Part shown: positions 22,121 through 29,313 of the stretch, one piece after another
How the letters are laid out: each line of letters begins with the position of its first letter
How positions within the stretch are numbered: position 1 is the stretch's first letter
Source of the DNA: SVQP01 sp045658965
GTDB lineage: Bacteria; Bacillota; Clostridia; Oscillospirales; CAG-272
Length of the DNA stretch: 55,225 bases
Direction: 5' to 3'
NCBI GenBank assembly: GCA_045658965.1
Contig: JAZOVZ010000062.1
Location: 1-55,225 of the forward strand
The notes under the pieces: generated by a model
What the model was told of the DNA's origin: nothing
The model's database searches: none
What the model saw: the letters and a program-made list of their open reading frames with translations, nothing else
Made by a program: the position numbers and the translations under genes

Positions 22121-24187
22121 ATGAATCAACAAACCGATCCCAAGTACCAAGCGTTATTTACGCCTTGGAAGATTGGCAACGTCGAGATCAAAAACCGCAT
22201 CGTCATGTGCCCCATGGGCGGCACGTCGCTGTTCGGTTGGTTTGGGCTGACCGGCTGCCACTTTGACAAGGAAGCTGCCAAGCTGTTCTTGGAGCGCGCT
22301 AACAACAACGTTGGTCTGATCATCCCCGGCATTGCACCCATCCGCGATACCTTCTGGGGCAAGTATCTGTACCAGAACCCCAAGATGTTCGAGGATCTGA
22401 AGGAATTTATGGACGAGATCCATAAGACGGGCGCCAAGCTGTTCATTCAGCTGACCGCAGGCATGGGTCGCTCTTGGGCGATCACCGAGCTGGTAGCTCC
22501 TTTGCACAAGAACAAGCTCACCCGTACGCTGATCAAGCCCATACTGGACACCAATCACGAGCTTGCCAGCCCCAGCCCCCAGCCGTCGAGGTGGGCACAC
22601 GATATCATCTGCCCCGAGATGACCGTGGAGCAGATCCACGAGATCATTGAGGCATTTGCCAAGACTGCAAAGCTTTGCCGCGATGCAGGCGTAGACGGCG
22701 TGGAGGTACACGCAGTACACGAGGGATATTTGCTTGACCAGTTTGCAATCGAGTTCTTTAACAAGCGTACCGACGAATTCGGCGGCAGCTTTGAGAACCG
22801 TTACCGCTTTGCTGCCGAGATCGTCAAGGCGATCAAGGAAGCGTGCGGCGAGGATTACCCCGTTTCTCTGCGCTATTCCGTAGAGTCCAAGATGAAGGGC
22901 TTTTGCGAGGGTGCAATGCCCGGTGAGGACTACGTAGAGGTTGGCAGAAACATGGAAGAGTCCGAAAAGGCAGCGAAATTCCTGCAGGATGCGGGCTACG
23001 ATATGCTCAATGCCGATAACGGTACGTACGACTCCTGGTACTGGGCACATCCGCCGATGTACATGCCCCAGAACTGCAACCTTGAGGACGTCGCGCACAT
23101 TAAGAAGTTTGTGGACATTCCCGTGGTTTGCGCGGGCAGAATGGAGCCCGACGTGGGTGCTGCTGCAATTGCCGAGGGCAAGATCGACGCAATGGGCGTA
23201 GCTCGTCAGTTCCTGGTTGACCCCGAGTGGATCACCAAGCTGATCGAGGACAGACTCGAGGACATCAAGCCCTGTATCTGCTGTCATAACGCTTGCTTCA
23301 ACTTCTCCTCCTCCAAGGGTCATGCCAACACGCAGGATCTGACCGACACCATGGGTCTTTCCCGCTGTGCCATCAATCCCGAGACCATGCAGTCCAAGAA
23401 ATATTATATCGCACCTGCCAAGAAGGCAAAGAAGATCGCCGTCATCGGTGGCGGTATCGGCGGTATGGAGGCTGCTATCGTATGTGCAAAGCGCGGCCAC
23501 AAGGTCACTTTGTACGAAAAGAGCGACAAGCTGGGTGGCGTGTTCATTGCTGCAGCTGCGCCCTCCTATAAGGAAAAGGACCGCGACCTGATCGCTTGGT
23601 ACATCCGCGAGATGGCAAAGCATCCCATTGAGGTCAAGTTCAATACCGAGGTCAAGGACGTCAAGTCCCTGGATGCCGACGAGGTCATCGTGGCAACCGG
23701 TGCTGTGGCAAAGCGCATCCCGATCCCCGGCGTAGAGCGTTCGATCGAGGCTGTTGACTTCCTGCTTGGCAACAAGCAAGTTGGCGACAAGGTTGTCATC
23801 ATCGGCGGTGGCTTGACCGGCTGTGAGATCGCTTACGAGCTGTACCTGCAGGGAAAGGCACCCACCATTGTGGAGATGCAGGACGACCTGATCACCACCA
23901 AGGGCATTTGCCTGGCAAATACCTCTTACCTGCGTGACTTCTTCAAGACCAACAAGGTACCCGTTATGCTGGAGACCGGCGTTTCGGCAATTACCGAAAA
24001 CGGTGTAACTGTCAAGCACAAGGACGGCACCACCGAGGATATTGCGGCAGATTCCGTCATTCTCTCTGTTGGCTATAATCCCGCACCCGTGGCTACCAAG
24101 GGCGTACACGTGATTGGTGACGCCAAGGCTGTGGGTAACCTGCGTACCGTTATCTGGGGCGCGTGGGACGTTGCAATGAAGCTCTGA
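22121..24187 (+). CDS. Old Yellow Enzyme-type NADH:flavin oxidoreductase with Fe-S and FAD domains
   Basis: 688 residues in the layout of 2,4-dienoyl-CoA reductase, BaiCD and trimethylamine dehydrogenase. An FMN TIM barrel occupies about 1-370 (K-I-G-N-V-E-I-K-N-R-I-V-M, D-G-V-E-V-H-A-V-H-E-G-Y-L-L-D-Q-F, N-K-R-T-D-E-F-G-G-S). A 4Fe-4S site C-I-C-C-H-N-A-C sits near 386-393. An FAD/NAD Rossmann unit carries V-I-G-G-G-I-G-G-M-E and a second V-I-I-G-G-G-L-T-G-C-E. The family reduces C=C bonds of enoate-like or cyclic substrates. The fourth cluster cysteine appears as S-R-C-A-I-N-P, about 24 residues after the third. The usual gap is about 11, so there is an insertion. A mini-hairpin array starts at its stop codon, then the aconitase-X genes follow on the same strand. 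AGGAGAG precedes the ATG. Confidence 0.9.
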   Translation: MNQQTDPKYQALFTPWKIGNVEIKNRIVMCPMGGTSLFGWFGLTGCHFDKEAAKLFLERANNNVGLIIPGIAPIRDTFWGKYLYQNPKMFEDLKEFMDEIHKTGAKLFIQLTAGMGRSWAITELVAPLHKNKLTRTLIKPILDTNHELASPSPQPSRWAHDIICPEMTVEQIHEIIEAFAKTAKLCRDAGVDGVEVHAVHEGYLLDQFAIEFFNKRTDEFGGSFENRYRFAAEIVKAIKEACGEDYPVSLRYSVESKMKGFCEGAMPGEDYVEVGRNMEESEKAAKFLQDAGYDMLNADNGTYDSWYWAHPPMYMPQNCNLEDVAHIKKFVDIPVVCAGRMEPDVGAAAIAEGKIDAMGVARQFLVDPEWITKLIEDRLEDIKPCICCHNACFNFSSSKGHANTQDLTDTMGLSRCAINPETMQSKKYYIAPAKKAKKIAVIGGGIGGMEAAIVCAKRGHKVTLYEKSDKLGGVFIAAAAPSYKEKDRDLIAWYIREMAKHPIEVKFNTEVKDVKSLDADEVIVATGAVAKRIPIPGVERSIEAVDFLLGNKQVGDKVVIIGGGLTGCEIAYELYLQGKAPTIVEMQDDLITTKGICLANTSYLRDFFKTNKVPVMLETGVSAITENGVTVKHKDGTTEDIAADSVILSVGYNPAPVATKGVHVIGDAKAVGNLRTVIWGAWDVAMKL

Positions 24188-24324
24188 TAGAGCTTCATTG
24201 CAGTGATATTTGCGCTTTGCGCAAGTGATATTGTGCCTTGGGCACAGTGATATTCGCCTTCGGCGAGTGATATGTTCGCTTGCAGCGAAGGTTGTGGTAG
24301 ATTTTCTTCGCGCGCGAAGAAAAT
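24172..24324 (+). repeat. Mini-hairpin array with GTGATAT separators, overlapping a stop codon
   Basis: The array begins with a 12-bp hairpin GCAATGAAGCTC/GAGCTTCATTGC whose loop (TGATA) holds the flavoenzyme stop codon. The word GTGATAT then alternates with small palindromes: TTGCGC-TTT-GCGCAA, TGTGCC-TTG-GGCACA, TCGCC-TTC-GGCGA and TTCGCT-TGC-AGCGAA. After a short spacer a perfect 12-bp hairpin GATTTTCTTCGC/GCGAAGAAAATC closes it at 24299-24324. It occupies the gap before the aconitase-X gene. Confidence 0.85.
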
Positions 24325-24357
24325 CGAATTGAATTGTAATGGAAAGGATATACGTCT

Positions 24358-25635
24358 ATGATACTGACAAAAGAACAACAGGCGATTTTGGACGGCGAGC
24401 AGGGCGAAACGCTTGCCAAGGTCATGAAAACGCTTGTCATGTACGGTGATGCATTTGAGGCTGAAAAGCTGGTGCCCATCACCTCGGAATATAACCATCT
24501 GGTAACCTCGTTCGGTTTGAAGGTCATGTCTCCCGTATACGACCTGATGCAGCAGCTTTTGGATGCAGGCGTCATGTCGGGACAGAAGTTCTCGGTTGAC
24601 CCCAGACCCCTGGATAAGAACGTACCCGCGAACTTCCTGCAGAACTTCGTGTTCAACAAGTTCATGTACACCAAGCAGGATTTCTATGAAAAGCAGCTGC
24701 ACGAGCTGGGTCTGAAGGACGACAAGGCGTTCACCTGCGCTTGCTACATGGATGAGGTGGGCAATAAGCCTAAGAAGGGCGACGTGCTGTCCTGGGCAGA
24801 GTCCTCGGCGGTCGTGTACGCAAACTCTGTGCTGGGTGCGCGCTGCAACCGTAACTCGGGTATTATCGATATTATGGGCTCCATCGTGGGCTACGTGCCT
24901 TACTTTGGTCTGCTTACCGACGAGGGCAGAAAGGCTACTTGGGTCGTCAAGGTTCAGACCACCAAGAAGCCCGAGGCGCAGCTCCTCGGCTCCGCTATCG
25001 GTATGAAGGTCATGGAGGACGTGCCTTACGTAGTAGGACTTGACGCATGGATCGGCAATGAGCTGAACGATGCTGCTTGCTCTTACCTCAAGGACTTCGG
25101 CGCGGCAACCGCTTCCAACGGTGCAGTCGGTCTTTACCACATTGCAAACCTGACGCCCGAGGCAAAGGAATCGGGCGAGGCTCTGATTGCCGAGGGTGCG
25201 CGCGAGTACGTCATTGACGACGCGGAGCTTGCAAGAGTGCAGAGCGAGTATCCTATGATGTGGAAGAAGGAGGATGCAACGCCCAAGCTTTGCTTTGTCG
25301 GCTGTCCGCACCTCTCTCTGGAGCAGCTCAAGACCTGGACCGAGAATATTGAAGCAGCACTTGCAGCAAACGGCAAGAGCAAGGTGGTCATCCCCACCGT
25401 GCTGACCGCCGCTCCCGGCGTGCTGGAGGTGTTTAATGCGACCGAGTATGCCGCAAGACTCAAGGCAACCGGCGTTATCACCTCGTATATCTGTCCTTTG
25501 ATGTACATGAACAATCCGCTTTGCAAAAAGATGCCCGTCATCACCTCGTCCAATAAGCTGCGCACCTACACCAGCGCAAGATATTACCGCGACGAGCAGA
25601 TCTTGGAGGCTATTACGGGAGGTAACAAGGCATGA
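24358..25635 (+). CDS. Aconitase X large subunit (AcnX catalytic domain)
   Basis: 425 residues of the AcnX (formerly DUF521) family. Characterised members dehydrate cis-3-hydroxy-L-proline in bacteria or phosphomevalonate in archaea, using an Fe-S cluster in the cytoplasm. The family core W-A-E-S-S-A-V-V-Y-A-N-S-V-L-G-A-R-C-N-R (146-165) is intact. Candidate cluster ligands are Cys163, Cys316 (F-V-G-C-P-H-L-S) and Cys379 (Y-I-C-P-L-M-Y). The small swivelling subunit is encoded by the next gene with an ATGA overlap, as in the two-gene form of the family. GGAAAGGATATA lies upstream of the ATG. Proline racemase, hydroxyproline enzymes and mevalonate genes are all absent here, so the substrate is open. 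Confidence 0.88.
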   Translation: MILTKEQQAILDGEQGETLAKVMKTLVMYGDAFEAEKLVPITSEYNHLVTSFGLKVMSPVYDLMQQLLDAGVMSGQKFSVDPRPLDKNVPANFLQNFVFNKFMYTKQDFYEKQLHELGLKDDKAFTCACYMDEVGNKPKKGDVLSWAESSAVVYANSVLGARCNRNSGIIDIMGSIVGYVPYFGLLTDEGRKATWVVKVQTTKKPEAQLLGSAIGMKVMEDVPYVVGLDAWIGNELNDAACSYLKDFGAATASNGAVGLYHIANLTPEAKESGEALIAEGAREYVIDDAELARVQSEYPMMWKKEDATPKLCFVGCPHLSLEQLKTWTENIEAALAANGKSKVVIPTVLTAAPGVLEVFNATEYAARLKATGVITSYICPLMYMNNPLCKKMPVITSSNKLRTYTSARYYRDEQILEAITGGNKA

Positions 25636-26075
25636 GAGAATTTAAGGGTAGAGTAGTCACCCCCGGCGAGGTCAAGGCAGAGGCACTTGTTTCCACGCAG
25701 GGCTTTAATACGCTGGCATCCTTCCAGATGGCGCTGCAGTTTGGCGACAAAGAGGTCAAGTGCGGTGACCAGAATAACGCAGATCTGCACGGCAAGAGCA
25801 TGATCGGCAAGGCTTTGTGCCTGCCCCAGACCATTGGCTCGACCACGGGCGGTCTGGTACTGTATTGCGCGTGCGCTTTGCACAAGCAGCCTGCTTGCAT
25901 GCTGTTTGCTAACCATATCGACTCGCTGGCAGCCGCAGGCGCGGTGCTTGCAGACGTTTGGGTAGACGGCGTGAGCATGCCCGTTGTCGATTGCCTTGGC
26001 GACGAGTTCCTCTCTTACGTCAAGGACGGCATGACCATCACCGTCAAAGAGGACGGCGTGGTTGTGGTTGAGTAA
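25632..26075 (+). CDS. Aconitase X small subunit (swivel domain)
   Basis: 147 residues matching the AcnX swivel domain (DUF126). It has the motif G-K-A-L-C-L-P-Q-T-I-G-S-T-T-G-G, where the conserved Ser (Ser70) belongs to the active site, and later A-N-H-I-D-S-L-A-A-A-G-A-V-L-A-D. It completes the dehydratase with the large subunit, whose stop it overlaps by four bases. A strong terminator follows, so the unit ends here. Confidence 0.88.
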   Translation: MREFKGRVVTPGEVKAEALVSTQGFNTLASFQMALQFGDKEVKCGDQNNADLHGKSMIGKALCLPQTIGSTTGGLVLYCACALHKQPACMLFANHIDSLAAAGAVLADVWVDGVSMPVVDCLGDEFLSYVKDGMTITVKEDGVVVVE

Positions 26076-26085
26076 AATCTAATCA

Positions 26086-26122
26086 AAAATCTCCTCCTTG
26101 CTTTAGCAGGGAGGAGATTTTT
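26086..26122 (+). terminator. Terminator after the aconitase-X genes
   Basis: A stem of about 13 bp (AAAATCTCCTCC and complement) with an 11-base loop and a T5 tail. Confidence 0.9.
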
Positions 26123-26176
26123 GTGTATAGTATACCTTTGCAGGGGGCGGCTTTCTTCAGCTATAGCACAACCATC

Positions 26177-26654
26177 CCCCGAGTGTCATCCTGAGCGGAG
26201 TATGAAAGCCCGCAATTTTGTGTCAAAGCGCAATTCTTTTTATTCGGGATTTCATACGCAGTCGAAGTTTTGCGGAATGGAGTATCCGTCGCGTAGCAGG
26301 ATACGGAATAGAGCAAAACCGCAAGCGCGAAACGCGCGCAGCGGGATCTCTAAAGGGCTTTCTCGATGTCTATTTAGCCTTGGTTGCATTTTCAAAGCAA
26401 CCCCAAACCGATCATGTACAAATGTTACATAGCGCAAACAGGCGTGTCACAAACCGCTCGGAGATCCCTTCCTCGGTCGTGCGAAAAACGCACTCCCTCG
26501 TCGGTTTTGCTTCGTTTCGCGCCATTTCGCAATTTGTTGCGAAATACCGCTACACTATGCAAAACTTCGACTGCGCATGAAAGCCCCCAAAATGAGCCTG
26601 CACCATGATGCAAAACTGAGGGCTTTCATACTCCGCTCAGGATGACACTCGGGG
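26177..26654. mobile_element. Nested MITE-like element with 35-bp perfect terminal inverted repeats
   Basis: The ends 26177-26211 and 26620-26654 are perfect 35-base inverted repeats beginning CCCCGAGTGTCATCCTGAGC. Inside, 26250-26273 and 26559-26582 form a second inverted pair of 24 bases with one mismatch (TTTCATACGCAGTCGAAGTT). Further in are GGGATCTC and GAGATCCC. No transposase or believable ORF is present. The 605-base gap between the aconitase-X terminator and the kinase gene is essentially this element. The TGTCATCCTGAGCG motif is a type of dispersed repeat seen in many bacterial genomes. Confidence 0.75.
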
Positions 26655-26680
26655 CGGAGGCGTTACGCCGCCCACTTGTT

Positions 26681-27253
26681 TCAAGCAATCCCAAACCGTT
26701 CCTTGATCATCTGCGCCGTCTCGGCAGGGGAGAGATTGGTATTGTCTATTTTGAGATAGCTCTCAAAGGGCAGCACCTCGCCCGTGCGCGAATTGAGTCT
26801 ATGCTCGGCGGTGGTTCTGCGCATTTCTGCTTCGCTCCATTCGAGGTCGCGCTTGGACACTTTGTGCGCGAGTCTGTTTTCGCTCTTGTTGCGCTCGATG
26901 CGCTCCTCAAAATCTGCGCAAAGCTCGACCACGTGGCAGTCCGCGCCGTGCGATGAAAACAGCTCTATGACCTCGTTGAGATAAATAAATTCGCGCGGCT
27001 CGTCAAAATCCACCATATAAGTAAAGATCAAACCGGGAAGATCACCCGTGGCAAACTGCTCAAATACCGTCTTGCGGATGGTTTCGTTGAGCGCGCGATA
27101 TTCAGGCGTGCCGAAATCGAACAGCTTGAGCGAGAGCTCGATCGACATATGGTTGTGAAACAGGCGCAATCCCGTGATTTTGGCAAGCTCCTGCCCAACC
27201 GTCATTTTGCCCACCGCGTGCGGCCCTATGATGATGACTAACGTTTTTTCCAT
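26681..27253 (-). CDS. P-loop nucleotide kinase-like protein
   Basis: 190 residues. The Walker A motif is G-P-H-A-V-G-K-M-T (11-19), followed by V-G-Q-E-L-A. A D-F-D-E-P-R-E stretch lies mid-protein, and a basic region R-N-K-S-E-N-R-L-A-H-K could be the lid. It resembles shikimate-kinase or AAA_33-type small-molecule kinases, but no substrate can be named. Three ATGs lie close together. The one at 27253 is chosen because AAAGGAG sits seven bases before it. It is the third gene of a unit with the GNAT and methyltransferase genes. Confidence 0.72.
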   Translation of the reverse strand: MEKTLVIIIGPHAVGKMTVGQELAKITGLRLFHNHMSIELSLKLFDFGTPEYRALNETIRKTVFEQFATGDLPGLIFTYMVDFDEPREFIYLNEVIELFSSHGADCHVVELCADFEERIERNKSENRLAHKVSKRDLEWSEAEMRRTTAEHRLNSRTGEVLPFESYLKIDNTNLSPAETAQMIKERFGIA

Positions 27254-27255
27254 GT

Positions 27256-28257
27256 TCATGCTCCTTTCCATACAAGATATCCGCTTGTAAACGGTAGATG
27301 ATCAAATTTCTTGGCGCCGATATGTTCAAATCCGTTGGCTTCGTACCAATTTTTCAGCACCGTGCTTTCTTCGATGATGCCGATTTTGATTGCATTGCCA
27401 CCCAGTTTTTTTACTGTTGATTTAGCATAGTCGAGCAGTAGTTTGCCATAGCCGTTGTGTCTGTATGCAGGTAATACGGCAAGGTTGTGCAGCTCGTACG
27501 CGTCCTCACTTTCTTTGGAAAGTGACATATATCCTATCAATTTTTTATCTGTATACAGCCCGTACATTTTCCACCCCCACGTTCTTTGCGTTTCGAGGAA
27601 GGAAAGGGGGATAAAGCTTGTATGTTTGGGGCAGTTTTGTTGCGTCAAACCAAATTCGTCTGCGACAGTTTGAAAGCTTTGGTGAATGACGTGCAGACAC
27701 GCCGGGAGTTCTTCTGCTTTTACGGGATAAATAACCGGCAAAACGGGGAGCTGTGTTTGATCGTGTGCCATCTCCTTTTTGTAAAGTGCCAGCGTCAGGT
27801 TTTCGCCGCCGAGTCTGCGCTCACCTGTGTCGCAAAATCCGACCTTTTGGTAGCAGCGTTTGTTTTTCTCCATATCAATGGGAAAATCCACGAAAAAGCG
27901 TCGCGCATTCGGGAATTCCCGCTCGCAAAGCAAGATGGCTGCGGCGGCAATGCCTTTGTTTTGGTATTTTGGGTCGATCCAAATGCGACAGAGGTAGTAT
28001 TCCCCCTCGTCTAAAAAATTGTCGGGCGTGTATTTGCCATGCAGGCGGTAGAAGATTCCGCCCACCATTTCTCCGTCACACAGTATGGTAAAAGTGCGGT
28101 AGTTTGGGGTCATGCGCGAAAGCAGCTCGTCCGCACCGCGCAAAGCGGGGCTGCCCTCATCGTGGTATTTTTCGTATAGCGGCATAAAAGCTGCTTTTTG
28201 TATTCTTACAAGAGCCTCTGCTTCGCAGGGCTCAGTGTTCTTTATCGTGATGTTCAT
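27256..28257 (-). CDS. Tandem GNAT acetyltransferase
   Basis: 333 residues with two GNAT domains. The first (about 1-160) has L-C-R-I-W-I-D-P-K-Y-Q-N-K-G-I-A-A-A-A, the acetyl-CoA-binding loop. The second (about 175-333) has L-H-N-L-A-V-L-P-A-Y-R-H-N-G-Y-G-K-L-L-L-D-Y, then N-W-Y-E-A-N-G-F. GNAT enzymes move an acetyl group from acetyl-CoA to amines or peptides; tandem forms often modify antibiotics or metabolites. The substrate is unknown. The ATG at 28257 overlaps the methyltransferase stop and has GAGGAAG upstream; an in-frame start further up lies inside that gene. Confidence 0.85.
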   Translation of the reverse strand: MNITIKNTEPCEAEALVRIQKAAFMPLYEKYHDEGSPALRGADELLSRMTPNYRTFTILCDGEMVGGIFYRLHGKYTPDNFLDEGEYYLCRIWIDPKYQNKGIAAAAILLCEREFPNARRFFVDFPIDMEKNKRCYQKVGFCDTGERRLGGENLTLALYKKEMAHDQTQLPVLPVIYPVKAEELPACLHVIHQSFQTVADEFGLTQQNCPKHTSFIPLSFLETQRTWGWKMYGLYTDKKLIGYMSLSKESEDAYELHNLAVLPAYRHNGYGKLLLDYAKSTVKKLGGNAIKIGIIEESTVLKNWYEANGFEHIGAKKFDHLPFTSGYLVWKGA

Positions 28258-29048
28258 ATTCGTTTCTTCCTCAATACGTCCAAAATGTGGTTTGTCGCCC
28301 CGACCATGTCGCGTCTCTCGCAAATGGACAGGTGGTATTTCATATACAGCGCAAAGGTTTCCTCGTCCATGGCATCCACCGCGCTGCCGATATAGTGTGT
28401 GAGCATATCCGCTCCCACGTAATGTAGTCTGCGTACCGGTAGAGGCTTGATCAGGGCGTCAATATTCTCCTTGCGATACAGGGAAAAGATCTCTGAGGGT
28501 GTGGAGCTTAGCGCAAAGGTGTCATAATCGATCAGATCCTTGTATTGCGGATTGTGAATACCGCCGCGCGCAAAGCAGAATTGATAAACCGTCATGTCGC
28601 TGTTGCAGTATGCGGCGAAAATTGTGCCGCCGGGACGGGTCACGCGTGCAGCCTCGGAAAGGGCGGATTGCTTATCTTCGTCTGTATAGAGGTGATACAT
28701 AGGTCCCAGCAATAACGTGATGTCATATGTGTCCGAGGGGAAGTCGGAAAGGTCAACTGCGTCGCCCTGTGAAATAGAGATCAACTCGCCCTCCTTGGTG
28801 TTCTGCATAAAGGTCTCGATGTTGCACTCCATCAGCTCTACTGCGACCACCGAATAGCCCTTTTGCGCAAAATAATGCGAATATCTGCCCGTGCCCGCAC
28901 CAATCTCCAAGATGGTCATGCCGGGTCTTAAGTATTTTTCAATATAATGTACGGTGGTCAGAAACTCCACCGAACCGTGTAGTGAGCCAAGGCGCGCGTG
29001 TTCGTCGTGATTTTCGTAGTAATTTTTGAGTGCTTCAAGTCTTTCCAT
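28254..29048 (-). CDS. Class I SAM-dependent methyltransferase
   Basis: 264 residues. Motif I is I-L-E-I-G-A-G-T-G-R-Y-S near residue 46, followed by the acidic strand V-V-A-V-E-L, a Q-G-D-A-V-D segment, L-L-L-G-P-M-Y-H-L and the post-motif R-P-G-G. The family methylates small molecules or quinone-like compounds; the acceptor is unknown. The ATG at 29048 is preceded by GGAGGA with five-base spacing; a TTG four codons earlier overlaps that site and is rejected. It is the first gene of the operon and lies behind a terminator-like hairpin in its leader. Confidence 0.87.
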   Translation of the reverse strand: MERLEALKNYYENHDEHARLGSLHGSVEFLTTVHYIEKYLRPGMTILEIGAGTGRYSHYFAQKGYSVVAVELMECNIETFMQNTKEGELISISQGDAVDLSDFPSDTYDITLLLGPMYHLYTDEDKQSALSEAARVTRPGGTIFAAYCNSDMTVYQFCFARGGIHNPQYKDLIDYDTFALSSTPSEIFSLYRKENIDALIKPLPVRRLHYVGADMLTHYIGSAVDAMDEETFALYMKYHLSICERRDMVGATNHILDVLRKKRI

Positions 29049-29067
29049 ACTCTCCTCCAAATAATAA

Positions 29068-29104
29068 AACGGTGCAAATCGAATTTCAATCCGACTTGCA
29101 CCGT
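29068..29104 (-). terminator. Terminator-like hairpin in the leader of the methyltransferase operon
   Basis: On the minus strand ACGGTGCAAGTCG pairs with CGATTTGCACCGT (one G-T pair), followed by TTTATTATTT. It ends just before the methyltransferase ribosome site. It either ends the short upstream transcript or acts as an attenuator. Confidence 0.75.
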
Positions 29105-29136
29105 CAATATCCTAAATATCTATAATCCAATAAAGA

Positions 29137-29241
29137 CTATACCGAAATTTTGGTATGACAATACAAGCCCGACCTGTCCCAATTCATGAGATACATGCCG
29201 CGCACGTTTTCGGTATTCAGAATAGTAGTGAATACAGACAT
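29137..29241 (-). CDS. Small ORF of 34 codons in the operon leader
   Basis: Reading the minus strand, a consensus promoter (29298-29270) is followed by AAAAAGGAGCT and two ATGs at 29247 and 29241. The second has the better spacing, eight bases from GGAG. The ORF begins M-S-V-F-T-T-I-L and ends K-I-S-V, stopping with TAG at 29139-29137. The peptide has no signal sequence or family that I know. Promoter, ribosome site, ORF and terminator hairpin together look like a small gene or a leader peptide ahead of the methyltransferase operon. Translation is not proven. Confidence 0.5.
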   Translation of the reverse strand: MSVFTTILNTENVRGMYLMNWDRSGLYCHTKISV

Positions 29242-29269
29242 TGCCATAGCTCCTTTTTGTGTTTTGTTC

Positions 29270-29298
29270 AGTATAGCACGCATTTTTGCGTTTGTCAA
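29270..29298 (-). promoter_or_regulatory. Promoter of the small ORF / methyltransferase operon
   Basis: Minus strand TTGACA (29298-29293), 17 bases, TATACT (29275-29270). The spacer contains the palindrome ACGCA-AAAA-TGCGT, which could bind a regulator. Confidence 0.8.
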
Positions 29299-29313
29299 GA
29301 GATTTGTGTGTGA

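Noticed and set aside
20324..24109. Long minus-strand open frames opposite mnmE (20324-21793) and the flavoenzyme (22154-24109)
   Set aside because: They are shadows of strongly biased coding sequence on the plus strand, without start signals or recognisable domains.
26121..26613. Open frames of 60-120 codons inside the 26.2-kb element
   Set aside because: They cross the terminal and internal inverted repeats, and none has a ribosome site or a credible protein composition.
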